In this document: positions 17,925 to 25,261 of the stretch, piece after piece
Layout of the letters: the number at the start of each line of letters is the position of its first letter
Position numbering within the stretch: the stretch's first letter is position 1
Source: Pseudomaricurvus sp965662505
GTDB taxonomy: Bacteria; Pseudomonadota; Gammaproteobacteria; Pseudomonadales; Cellvibrionaceae
Direction: 5' to 3'
Length of the DNA stretch: 56,773 bases
Assembly (NCBI RefSeq): GCF_965662505.1
Contig: NZ_CBFIHX010000008.1
Coordinates: forward strand, 1-56,773
The notes under the pieces: model-generated
What the model was told of the DNA's origin: nothing
The model's input: only the letters and a program-made list of their open reading frames with translations
Database searches by the model: none
Translations under genes and position numbers: made by a program

Positions 17925-17943
17925 ATTACAGTCAACCCTTCAA

Positions 17944-20187
17944 TCAGAACTGGTAACCAAAGTTCAGGCTAACGGTTCTGGGGTTGCCGTAATATCCCAC
18001 AACCACTTCTTCACCGCCCAGGTTGGCAAAGTTATAGCCACCTACCCGATACTCTTCATCGGTAATGTTCTTGGCGTGCAACCCAACAGTCCAGTGCTCA
18101 TCGGCGGAGTACCACACGGCACTGGCGTCCCACAATGTGTAACTGTCTTCGTCAATGGCAGACTCCACCTGGAAGATTTGTGTTTCGCTGCGATACGAAG
18201 CACCGGCAGACAGAGCAATATCCCCCCAGTTACCCAGCGATCTGGCGTAATTCAGTTTCAGGCTGGCAACTTTTTCCGGAGTGTTGGCGAAAGACCAATC
18301 GTCAGCAAGGTCAACGGTGCCCGCAGGCGTTTGCGTTTCTACTGACAAATACTCGGCATCAATAAACCCGGTCATCAACGCCGCTGACAAGCTCTCGGTG
18401 ATCTGTCCAACCACCTCTAATTCAAAGCCCTTAATTTTTGATTCACCTGCATTTAAAACAGAGCTGACATAGTTGGATCCACCATCAGTACTTTCCTGTA
18501 CGGTGACTTGCATATCCGTGTAATCAGAGTAAAAAGCCGCGGCATTCATGCGGACACGACCATCAAACAATTCCGCTTTCACACCCAACTCATAGGTTTC
18601 GACAGTTTCAGGATCAAAACCATCCACAGTGCCCGGATTTTTGCTTGCATCACCGCGCATATCAAAGCCGCCACTTTTGAAGCCTTCACTGTAGGACGCG
18701 TAAATCAAGGTGTCGTCATTCAACGTGTAATCAACACTGATCCGAGGCGAGAACTTTTTCCACTCGTTGTCGTTTTGATAATCCGTCAACACCGCGAGAG
18801 ATAACAAATCCTGCCCGCCCACCGCTGACGAAGTGCCGTCAACGAACAGCTGTTCTTTGTAAACATCCGCTGACTTTTCATCCATGGTGTAACGACCACC
18901 CAGAGTCAATGCCCAGGTGTCGTTAAAGGTGTAGGTCGCATGCATATACGCTGCATAACTGGTGGTATCAACAGAGCCGGCAGACAGCGCATCAAAAGAT
19001 CCCAGTGAAGGATCAAAAGGACCAGCGGCATTAAAAGCGCCCAAGATGACATCAAATGCCCCGGAAGCCGTCCCCTCGTAGTAATACAAACCACCCACCA
19101 TTTCCAGTTTTTCACCGGTGTAGCTAAGCTGGAATTCCTGTGTGGTTTGATCGTCGTTATACACGGCCGGCACATGAGCCGAGGGCAGAGACGTGTTATC
19201 AAAATCGATATTGGTGTAGGTATCCCCTTCCCGATACGCCGTGATGGATTTCAGTCTGACGGCATCGTTAATATCCCAGCTCACCGTCAGTGAAGCACCG
19301 GAGCTTTCGACGCTGTTATAGGTATCCATGTCCGCATAAGTATCGTAGACACTGGAAGGAATCGGTTCTGAAGGCAGATACACGCTGGGAGTCATCCGAT
19401 GACCGCCTTTCGCATTGGAATCGTCATCGGTTTTGTCGGCACTGAACAGGAACGACAGATTATCCGTCGGCAAAAACTCCAGACTGACACGCGCGGCGGT
19501 GACATCCTTGTTGTAGTTGTCATCGCCACTCACCAAAAACTCACCAAAACCGTCACGCTTAAATTGCGCCACCGATGCACCAAACAACAACTTGTCTTCG
19601 ATCAAAGGCAACTGCCCGGCAATCTTAATGTCCCGCTGGTTATAGGAACCCAGAGCGCCACTGATGCTCAATTCAGGCTCGCCGGTTAAACGCTTGGTCA
19701 CGTATTTCACGGCACCACCGATGGTGTTTTTGCCGTACAAAGTACCCTGTGGCCCACGCAGCACTTCGATACGCTCCACATCGTAAACATCCAATACGCC
19801 GCCCTGAGGGCGCGCCAGATAGACATCATCCACATACAAACCCACACCGGGCTCAAAGCCCCACAAGGGATCAGCCTGGCCAATGCCACGCACATAGGCC
19901 GTCAACGTGGTATTGGTACCACGGCTGACTTGCATGGTGACGTTGGGTGCGGTCTTCTGAATTTCAGTGACATCCTGCACACCGGCATTGTTTAAATCCT
20001 CTGCCGAAAAAGCGGTGACCGCAACAGGAACGTCCTGCATGTTCTGCTCACGTTTTTGTGCTGTAACAATCACTTCTTCGAGGGCAATTTTTTGATCGGC
20101 GGCAAAGACTGTACTGGAACCGGACAAGGCAACTGCGACAGCGATGACACCGGCTAGGGGATTCTTGCTAAGGGATTTTGTCTTCAT
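17944..20187 (-). CDS. TonB-dependent outer-membrane receptor
   Basis: 747 residues. Signal peptide 1-30 (cleavage after VFAA), a TonB-box-like EEVIVTA at 37-43, a plug domain (about 50-165, with DVPVAVTAFSAEDL and IERIEVLRGPQGTLYGKNTIGG-type features), then a 22-strand barrel ending in aromatic FGYQF. The plug resembles the large CirA/Fiu-like group common in marine bacteria that take up varied organic nutrients, so iron should not be assumed. Its own promoter carries a palindromic operator shared with the upstream symporter. The leader is about 120 bases. Confidence 0.9.
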   Translation of the reverse strand: MKTKSLSKNPLAGVIAVAVALSGSSTVFAADQKIALEEVIVTAQKREQNMQDVPVAVTAFSAEDLNNAGVQDVTEIQKTAPNVTMQVSRGTNTTLTAYVRGIGQADPLWGFEPGVGLYVDDVYLARPQGGVLDVYDVERIEVLRGPQGTLYGKNTIGGAVKYVTKRLTGEPELSISGALGSYNQRDIKIAGQLPLIEDKLLFGASVAQFKRDGFGEFLVSGDDNYNKDVTAARVSLEFLPTDNLSFLFSADKTDDDSNAKGGHRMTPSVYLPSEPIPSSVYDTYADMDTYNSVESSGASLTVSWDINDAVRLKSITAYREGDTYTNIDFDNTSLPSAHVPAVYNDDQTTQEFQLSYTGEKLEMVGGLYYYEGTASGAFDVILGAFNAAGPFDPSLGSFDALSAGSVDTTSYAAYMHATYTFNDTWALTLGGRYTMDEKSADVYKEQLFVDGTSSAVGGQDLLSLAVLTDYQNDNEWKKFSPRISVDYTLNDDTLIYASYSEGFKSGGFDMRGDASKNPGTVDGFDPETVETYELGVKAELFDGRVRMNAAAFYSDYTDMQVTVQESTDGGSNYVSSVLNAGESKIKGFELEVVGQITESLSAALMTGFIDAEYLSVETQTPAGTVDLADDWSFANTPEKVASLKLNYARSLGNWGDIALSAGASYRSETQIFQVESAIDEDSYTLWDASAVWYSADEHWTVGLHAKNITDEEYRVGGYNFANLGGEEVVVGYYGNPRTVSLNFGYQF

Positions 20188-20311
20188 GCTCTGAACCTGC
20201 TGTGTTTAATTTTTATTATTGGCATCGGTATCAGCAGTGACATGAAACGCTGACTGCGCCACACATACACCTCTGTACCTCTGCACCCTGAGTGTGATTA
20301 ACTCGTGCAAT

Positions 20312-21829
20312 CTATTTAAATTCAACACCCGATGAATTGTCAACGGTATTTTCAACAGGTGTTGAATATATTTCAGAATCAACTTCAGACTTTTTATTTT
20401 TAAACGAAATAACAAGCATCAAAATACCGGCGACCAGAGCCGATAAAACGATGGCATAGGTGGCGGAAACAGCCGGATTGGCCACGCCCAGCGCAAAAGT
20501 GCACAACAGATGTACCAACAGCCCCGTGGCCGCGGCCGCCCAGGCAACCAACACCGGCGGCGGCTTACGCAACAGAGTGCCCAAGACAATCGGCACCATC
20601 GAGGCGGCCGCCAGGCCATACACACCTTTCTGCGCAAACAGCCCCACCAGCGCCGGAGGGTTGAGCGCGACCGCATAAGCCAGCAATCCAACCCCCACCA
20701 ACACGACTCTGGAAAGCAACAATCCACGCCCCGGTTCAAACTGGCCTTTACCGCTGAATGGCAGGTACAAGTCCTTCACCACCATCGCGGATACCGACAC
20801 CAGAATGCCGTCCAGCGTGCTCATCCCCGCCGCCAACAGAGTGATGGAGATGAACACCAGAGCGTATGGTCCCCAGCTTACCCCGGAGAATTCCGAGGTG
20901 ATGTAACTCACCACAACACCGTCCTGCTGTGGAACCTCCATCCCTTTTAAGCGCGCGTAAAAACCCACTGCCAGCATTAACATGAAGCAGGTTCCGGACA
21001 AGAAGGTGGACCACAAAAACCGTTTCACATCGCGATCGTTTTTCAAATACAGCATTTTGGTGAGGATGTGCGGCTGCATCATCAACGCGAAAGTCACCAC
21101 AAACCCGCTGAAAAACACCGAGAAAAAGTCGTAGTAGAGGTTGCTGTCCGGGTTAAAGATGCTCGCATAATGTCCGCCTACCGAGCGCAGGCTGGCCACC
21201 ACATCCCCCTGAAAATAATGGAAACCCTGCACAAAGATAAACAGCGCAACACCAATCATCATCACGCCCTGAAAGGTGTTGGTGTAAGCGTGAGCGTAGC
21301 TGCCACCCATTAAGACATAGGAAAACACGAACAACAGAATCAGGGTCAGCGACCAGGTCTGGGAAATGGGAAACAACTGGCTCAACAACAAGCTGCAGCC
21401 CACCAGAATCAACACCACAAAGGCCACCGACAATAAATTGATCAGGGCAAAAAAGGTACTGAGTGAACGGCTTTGGTAGCGTTGATAAATCCAGTCTGGA
21501 ATGGTGATTGCGCCGCTATCGTCACCCAGTTGGCGAAATCGCCGAGTCAACAACAGGAAAGCGCACATGATCCCGGCGCTGCCGGCCACCGCGTAATGCA
21601 CAAACGCAGAGACGCCATGCACATACACAAATCCGGGGTTAATGACGAAAGTCGCGGTAGAGGATACCGATGCCGCCATGGTAATACCGATCACCCAGGG
21701 GCTCATATCCTTGTTGCCGATGGAGAAGCCCTTGATGTCCCGGGTTTTACGCATCCCCACCCAGGACAGCCACAGCGTCAGCAACACATAGAAGCCCACG
21801 CACACAACCTTAAACAGCTCGGCAGACAT
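20312..21829 (-). CDS. Sodium:solute symporter (SSS) family permease
   Basis: 505 residues with about 13 membrane helices. Family marks include FSIGNKDMSPWVIGITMAAS near the N-terminus (residues 34-53), the core ALMMQPHILTKMLYLKNDRDVKR (about 235-258) and LLAAGMSTLDGILVSVSAMVVKDLY (about 310-335), as in SSS proteins (pantothenate, monocarboxylate and proline carriers). A hydrophilic 35-residue tail carries the receptor promoter in its DNA. AGAGAG precedes the ATG. The promoter holds operator site A, so it should be co-regulated with the TonB receptor by the divergent TetR protein. Substrate unknown. Confidence 0.88.
   Translation of the reverse strand: MSAELFKVVCVGFYVLLTLWLSWVGMRKTRDIKGFSIGNKDMSPWVIGITMAASVSSTATFVINPGFVYVHGVSAFVHYAVAGSAGIMCAFLLLTRRFRQLGDDSGAITIPDWIYQRYQSRSLSTFFALINLLSVAFVVLILVGCSLLLSQLFPISQTWSLTLILLFVFSYVLMGGSYAHAYTNTFQGVMMIGVALFIFVQGFHYFQGDVVASLRSVGGHYASIFNPDSNLYYDFFSVFFSGFVVTFALMMQPHILTKMLYLKNDRDVKRFLWSTFLSGTCFMLMLAVGFYARLKGMEVPQQDGVVVSYITSEFSGVSWGPYALVFISITLLAAGMSTLDGILVSVSAMVVKDLYLPFSGKGQFEPGRGLLLSRVVLVGVGLLAYAVALNPPALVGLFAQKGVYGLAAASMVPIVLGTLLRKPPPVLVAWAAAATGLLVHLLCTFALGVANPAVSATYAIVLSALVAGILMLVISFKNKKSEVDSEIYSTPVENTVDNSSGVEFK
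20315..20343 (-). promoter_or_regulatory. TonB-receptor promoter with palindromic operator (site B)
   Basis: Minus strand: TTGACA (20343-20338), a 17-base spacer, TTTAAA (20320-20315). The spacer is filled by the palindrome ATTCATCGGGTGTTGAAT (20337-20320), which differs at only two positions from the operator in the symporter/tetR gap. The -35 and spacer overlap the last codons of the symporter gene. Confidence 0.75.
20350..20367. promoter_or_regulatory. Third operator-like palindrome (site C)
   Basis: TTTCAACAGGTGTTGAAT contains the perfect palindrome arms TTCAACA / TGTTGAA. It matches the TTCAACA..YGWTGAAT pattern of sites A and B and is centred exactly 30 bases upstream of site B, about three helical turns, inside the 3' end of the symporter gene. 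Confidence 0.65.
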
Positions 21830-21865
21830 AAATTACTCTCTATTATTGTCGTTAGTATGCCTTCA

Positions 21866-21894
21866 TTTAAATTCATCGCTTGTTGAATTGTCAA
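21866..21894 (-). promoter_or_regulatory. Symporter promoter with palindromic operator (site A)
   Basis: Minus strand: TTGACA (21894-21889), a 17-base spacer, TTTAAA (21871-21866). The spacer contains ATTCAACAAGCGATGAAT (21888-21871), whose reverse complement ATTCATCGCTTGTTGAAT matches site B at 16 of 18 positions. Binding here would block both this promoter and the divergent tetR promoter. Confidence 0.75.
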
Positions 21895-21908
21895 CCCTTG
21901 CGTAGAAT
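21880..21908 (+). promoter_or_regulatory. Predicted tetR promoter overlapping operator A
   Basis: Plus strand TTGTTG (21880-21885), exactly 17 bases, TAGAAT (21903-21908). The -35 lies inside the palindrome, so TetR binding would be autoregulatory. Transcription would begin at or just inside the first ATG (21911), so the message may be leaderless or translation may start at the second ATG (21938). Confidence 0.5.
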
Positions 21909-21910
21909 CC

Positions 21911-22642
21911 ATGTCTCAAACCACCGGAAAACCACTCATGCCCGCCCCCAAAACAGCACCCAAAGCCCCAGCCAAAGTTGGACGCCCGCGCAGCTCTGAC
22001 AAAGACAAGTCAGAACGCGGAGATCGCATTCTGAATGCCGCCGAAGAGCTGTTTGCCCTGCACGGTTACGACGGTGTGACACTGAGAACACTGGCCAATA
22101 CCGCTGGTGTAGACGTGGCGTTGATCAATTATTACTTTGGCCCAAAGCAACAACTGTTCGATACTGTCTTCAAGCGCCGCGCACAAATTCTCAACGAGCA
22201 GCGCTTAACCGCTCTGCAGAGTGCACAACAGGATGCTGCACCGGGTGTGATTTCAGTGGAAAAGATTATTGAGGCATTTCTTCGCCCATTAGAAGTCGCA
22301 CAGGAAAGTAATGACGAAGGCTGGAAAAATTACTGCGCGCTACTGGCTTATGTGAACAATTCCGCTGTCTGGGGACCTGTCCTCATGAGCAAGCACTACA
22401 ACGATCTGGTGGATGTGTTTGTGGATGCTCTGCGCGATGCCCTGCCCCAATCGGACGATGCCGACCTCTACTGGTGTTATCACTACATGTCGGGGGCGAT
22501 GTCGCTGACCTTTGCCAATACCGGGCGTATCGACAAGATGTCGCGGGGGCTGTGCCGCTCAGACGATTTCCGGGCGGCTTATGACCGAATGATCCCCTTT
22601 GTCGCGGCGGGATTCCGGCAAGTGTGCGGTAATCAGGAGTAA
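21911..22642 (+). CDS. TetR-family transcriptional regulator
   Basis: 243 residues from ATG 21911 (234 if ATG 21938 is used, which the predicted promoter favours). A Pro/Lys-rich leader (about 10-30, GRPR at 25-28) is followed by the TetR HTH: RILNAAEELFALHGYDGVTLRTLANTAGVDVALINYYFGPKQQLF (positions 38-82). The C-terminal half (TetR_C PsrA-like, ending YDRMIPFVAAGFRQVC) should bind ligand. Divergent from the symporter and flanking a shared palindrome, it is the likely repressor of both symporter and TonB receptor. Inducer unknown. Confidence 0.88.
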   Translation: MSQTTGKPLMPAPKTAPKAPAKVGRPRSSDKDKSERGDRILNAAEELFALHGYDGVTLRTLANTAGVDVALINYYFGPKQQLFDTVFKRRAQILNEQRLTALQSAQQDAAPGVISVEKIIEAFLRPLEVAQESNDEGWKNYCALLAYVNNSAVWGPVLMSKHYNDLVDVFVDALRDALPQSDDADLYWCYHYMSGAMSLTFANTGRIDKMSRGLCRSDDFRAAYDRMIPFVAAGFRQVCGNQE

Positions 22643-22685
22643 ACTGTTTTTCTTTCAACGATTGCCTTTACGTCAGCAACTGCCT

Positions 22686-23294
22686 TTACTTCAAAGACGA
22701 GGCGTCCTTGGTCACTTTCAAATCCCGCACCAATCCATCTTCCAGACTGTAGACCCAACCGTGTAGAGTCAGATCCTGGCCCGCACGCCAGGCGTTACGG
22801 ACGATAGTGGTCTGCGCCACATTCCCCACCTGGGCAATCACATTCAGCTCACAAAGACGATTCACCCGCTCTTTCTCGGTAGGCGCACTGTCGACGGCCG
22901 CCTGATGATCGTGATACACATCGCGGATATGTTCCAGCCAGTTATCAATCAGGCCATTGTTCGCCGGACCGAGTGCCGCCTGAACCCCACCACAGCCATA
23001 GTGACCAACCACCACAATATGCTTCACTTTTAACACATCCACCGCGTATTGAATGACCGACAGACAGTTCAGGTCAGTATGCACCACCACGTTGGCAATA
23101 TTGCGGTGAACGAAAACGCTCCCCGGCTCCATGGCGACAATCTGGTTTGCTGCAATACGGCTGTCCGAACAGCCAATCCAAAGGTATTCAGGGGTTTGCT
23201 GCCGGGACAGATTATTGAAATATTCCGGATCAGCGTGATTGACGCCTTCGGCCCATAACCGGTTATTTTCAAGAAGGTCTTTCGGGTCACTCAT
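22686..23294 (-). CDS. can: Beta-class carbonic anhydrase
   Basis: 202 residues. Zinc ligands and the Asp/Arg dyad are present: C42, D44 and R46 in WIGCSDSRI, H98 and C101 in VGHYGCGG. Full length for the E. coli Can type. It hydrates CO2 to bicarbonate in the cytoplasm, which supports carboxylation reactions at low CO2. It is convergent with tetR and divergent from the fructosamine-kinase gene; no operon partner. Confidence 0.93.
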   Translation of the reverse strand: MSDPKDLLENNRLWAEGVNHADPEYFNNLSRQQTPEYLWIGCSDSRIAANQIVAMEPGSVFVHRNIANVVVHTDLNCLSVIQYAVDVLKVKHIVVVGHYGCGGVQAALGPANNGLIDNWLEHIRDVYHDHQAAVDSAPTEKERVNRLCELNVIAQVGNVAQTTIVRNAWRAGQDLTLHGWVYSLEDGLVRDLKVTKDASSLK

Positions 23295-23530
23295 AACGGC
23301 TCCAGGGTGGATTCGGGAATTATTTAGGCTAAACAGCCGGGAAAGCCCCGGAAAACAGGCTCAATACTGGAAACATTTATACCGCAAAGCACACCTGTTC
23401 ACCAGTGTTGCGGTACTTGCCAAACCACGCACACTGACTATCATCGCAGTAACACCCCAGTGTCTATTAACACTACTTATAACACTGCCTGTTTACATGT
23501 GTCCGCTGACACCGACCGCGAGTCTGCCCA

Positions 23531-24460
23531 ATGCTGCAACCGACGCTCGACGACATCAACCACCTGGTTGAGCATGCCCTCAGCAAGGCGCCTGCGGGCC
23601 CCTCTCAAATCTGGCCGATCACCACCGCCTCCCCGGTGAGCGGCGGCGACACTCACGAATGCTATCTCCTTCAAAGCACAGCGAACAACAAACCAGGAGC
23701 CCGATACTTTCTGAAATTGAACCAGCTTGCACGGCAACCGTTATTTACTGCTGAAAGTGAGGGATTGCAGGCGATCTGCCACCATCATCAGCAGTTTGCC
23801 GGCTGTATTGCGAGCTGCCGGGTTCTGCACAGCGGTCACTTTCAGGCATTCAGCTATTTACTGCTGGAAGCGCTGGACTTACAAGCAGAGGGCGACTGGT
23901 TTCTGGCCGGACAACAACTGGCAAGACTCCACCAGGCTCCGGCTGGCAATCGTTTTGGTTTTGAATGTCCCAGTTACTGTGGCAATAGCTATCAGCCCAA
24001 TACCTGGGAAGAAAACTGGTCACAGTTTTTTGCCAGACACCGAATCGGCCATCAGCTGACTTTACTGTGGAAGTCACCTCTGGACAGCTCACCTATCCAG
24101 CGCATTGTGCAAACGGTTGAAGAGCAACTGCACAACCGGCAGCCACGGCCCGCGCTGGTACACGGAGATCTGTGGCGCGGCAACATAGGCTTTCACCGTC
24201 AACAGCAAGGTGACAGTATTCCGGTTATCTTTGATCCCGCATGCTACTACGGTGACCCCGAAACGGATCTGGCCATGAGTGAATTCTTCGGTCGCTTTCC
24301 CGAGGACTTCTATCGGGGCTATAGCAATGTTCGCCCCATAGACAAGGATTATTCTGTGCGGCGGCCGCTGTACCAACTCTATCACCTGCTGAATCACGCC
24401 AATCTGTTTGGCGGCAGCTATAGACAACAGGCCGAACTCCAGCTACAAACGCTGTCCTGA
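23531..24460 (+). CDS. Fructosamine kinase family protein
   Basis: 309 residues with the aminoglycoside-phosphotransferase-like fold. SGGDTHECY (about 37-45) is the nucleotide-loop region, HGDLWRGN (211-218) carries the catalytic Asp, and DPACYYGDPETDLAM (235-249) binds metal. These match bacterial fructosamine-3-kinase relatives (YniA), which phosphorylate ketosamines and start repair of glycated proteins. It is followed after 59 bases by a glycerophosphodiesterase on the same strand. Confidence 0.88.
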   Translation: MLQPTLDDINHLVEHALSKAPAGPSQIWPITTASPVSGGDTHECYLLQSTANNKPGARYFLKLNQLARQPLFTAESEGLQAICHHHQQFAGCIASCRVLHSGHFQAFSYLLLEALDLQAEGDWFLAGQQLARLHQAPAGNRFGFECPSYCGNSYQPNTWEENWSQFFARHRIGHQLTLLWKSPLDSSPIQRIVQTVEEQLHNRQPRPALVHGDLWRGNIGFHRQQQGDSIPVIFDPACYYGDPETDLAMSEFFGRFPEDFYRGYSNVRPIDKDYSVRRPLYQLYHLLNHANLFGGSYRQQAELQLQTLS

Positions 24461-24519
24461 TTAACCACAAATGCATGACAGCCATTGAACGACTTATCGA
24501 AACCTAAAGAGCTTTTTCA

Positions 24520-25245
24520 ATGACGCACACCACCCTTGCCAAACCGTTACTCTGCATCGCTCACCGCGGCGGCAGTCAACAGTTTTCAGAAAATACACTG
24601 GCCGCCTTTGAAGAGAGTCTGAATATCGGCGTCGATGCCATTGAGCTGGATGTCTGGAACCTGGGAGGCGAGCTGTTGATCGCTCATGATCGGCGTCTTG
24701 GTAAAACACTGCCCGGTGGGGGACGTCTGATTGATCAGCAACCGCATCAGCTTAAAGAGCTGATTTTAGCCTGTGGTAATCGCATCGCCTCACTCACAGA
24801 AGCACTGCAATTGATTGGCGACCGAGCCACACTCAACATCGAATTAAAAAGTCCGGATTGTGCCGAGCTGGTGGCGGCGACATTGGAGAGCTTTGTGCGC
24901 GACTCCGGACTGGGTTTTGATCAGTACGTGGTATCCAGTTTTGACCATCCTCAACTGTATCGATTTAAGCAGCGCCTGCCACAAGTTAAGCGCGGCATTC
25001 TGGTTGAGGGCATCCCGCTCCATTACGCCGCGGGTTTTGACGAGCTGGACGCTTACACTTTCCATCCCAGCATCAATTTTATCAACGCCGAGCTGGTTAA
25101 CGATGCCCACAGACGTGGCTACAAAGTTTGGGTGTATACGGTCAATGAGGAGGATGACATGCAACTGATGTCTGAACTCGGTGTGGACGGTATCTTTACG
25201 GATTACCCCAAGCGTTTAATGACGCTCAACGCCCAATGCTGCTGA
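24520..25245 (+). CDS. Glycerophosphodiester phosphodiesterase family protein
   Basis: 241 residues, no signal peptide, so cytoplasmic like UgpQ. The catalytic pattern is complete: AHRGG (H15, R16), ENTLAAFEES (E24), AIELDVW with metal-binding Glu/Asp (about 42-46), and AHDRRLGKTL with the second His (about 58). The C-terminal KVWVYTVNEEDDM and GVDGIFTDYP are family signatures. It hydrolyses glycerophosphodiesters to glycerol-3-phosphate and an alcohol. It is convergent with the YyaL gene with a 16-base gap. Confidence 0.9.
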   Translation: MTHTTLAKPLLCIAHRGGSQQFSENTLAAFEESLNIGVDAIELDVWNLGGELLIAHDRRLGKTLPGGGRLIDQQPHQLKELILACGNRIASLTEALQLIGDRATLNIELKSPDCAELVAATLESFVRDSGLGFDQYVVSSFDHPQLYRFKQRLPQVKRGILVEGIPLHYAAGFDELDAYTFHPSINFINAELVNDAHRRGYKVWVYTVNEEDDMQLMSELGVDGIFTDYPKRLMTLNAQCC

Positions 25246-25261
25246 GCTCTATCAAAGCACT

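Noticed and set aside
17944..20187. Siderophore receptor assignment for the TonB-dependent receptor
   Set aside because: No Fur box or siderophore genes are near; regulation by a shared TetR operator and pairing with a sodium symporter point to an organic nutrient.
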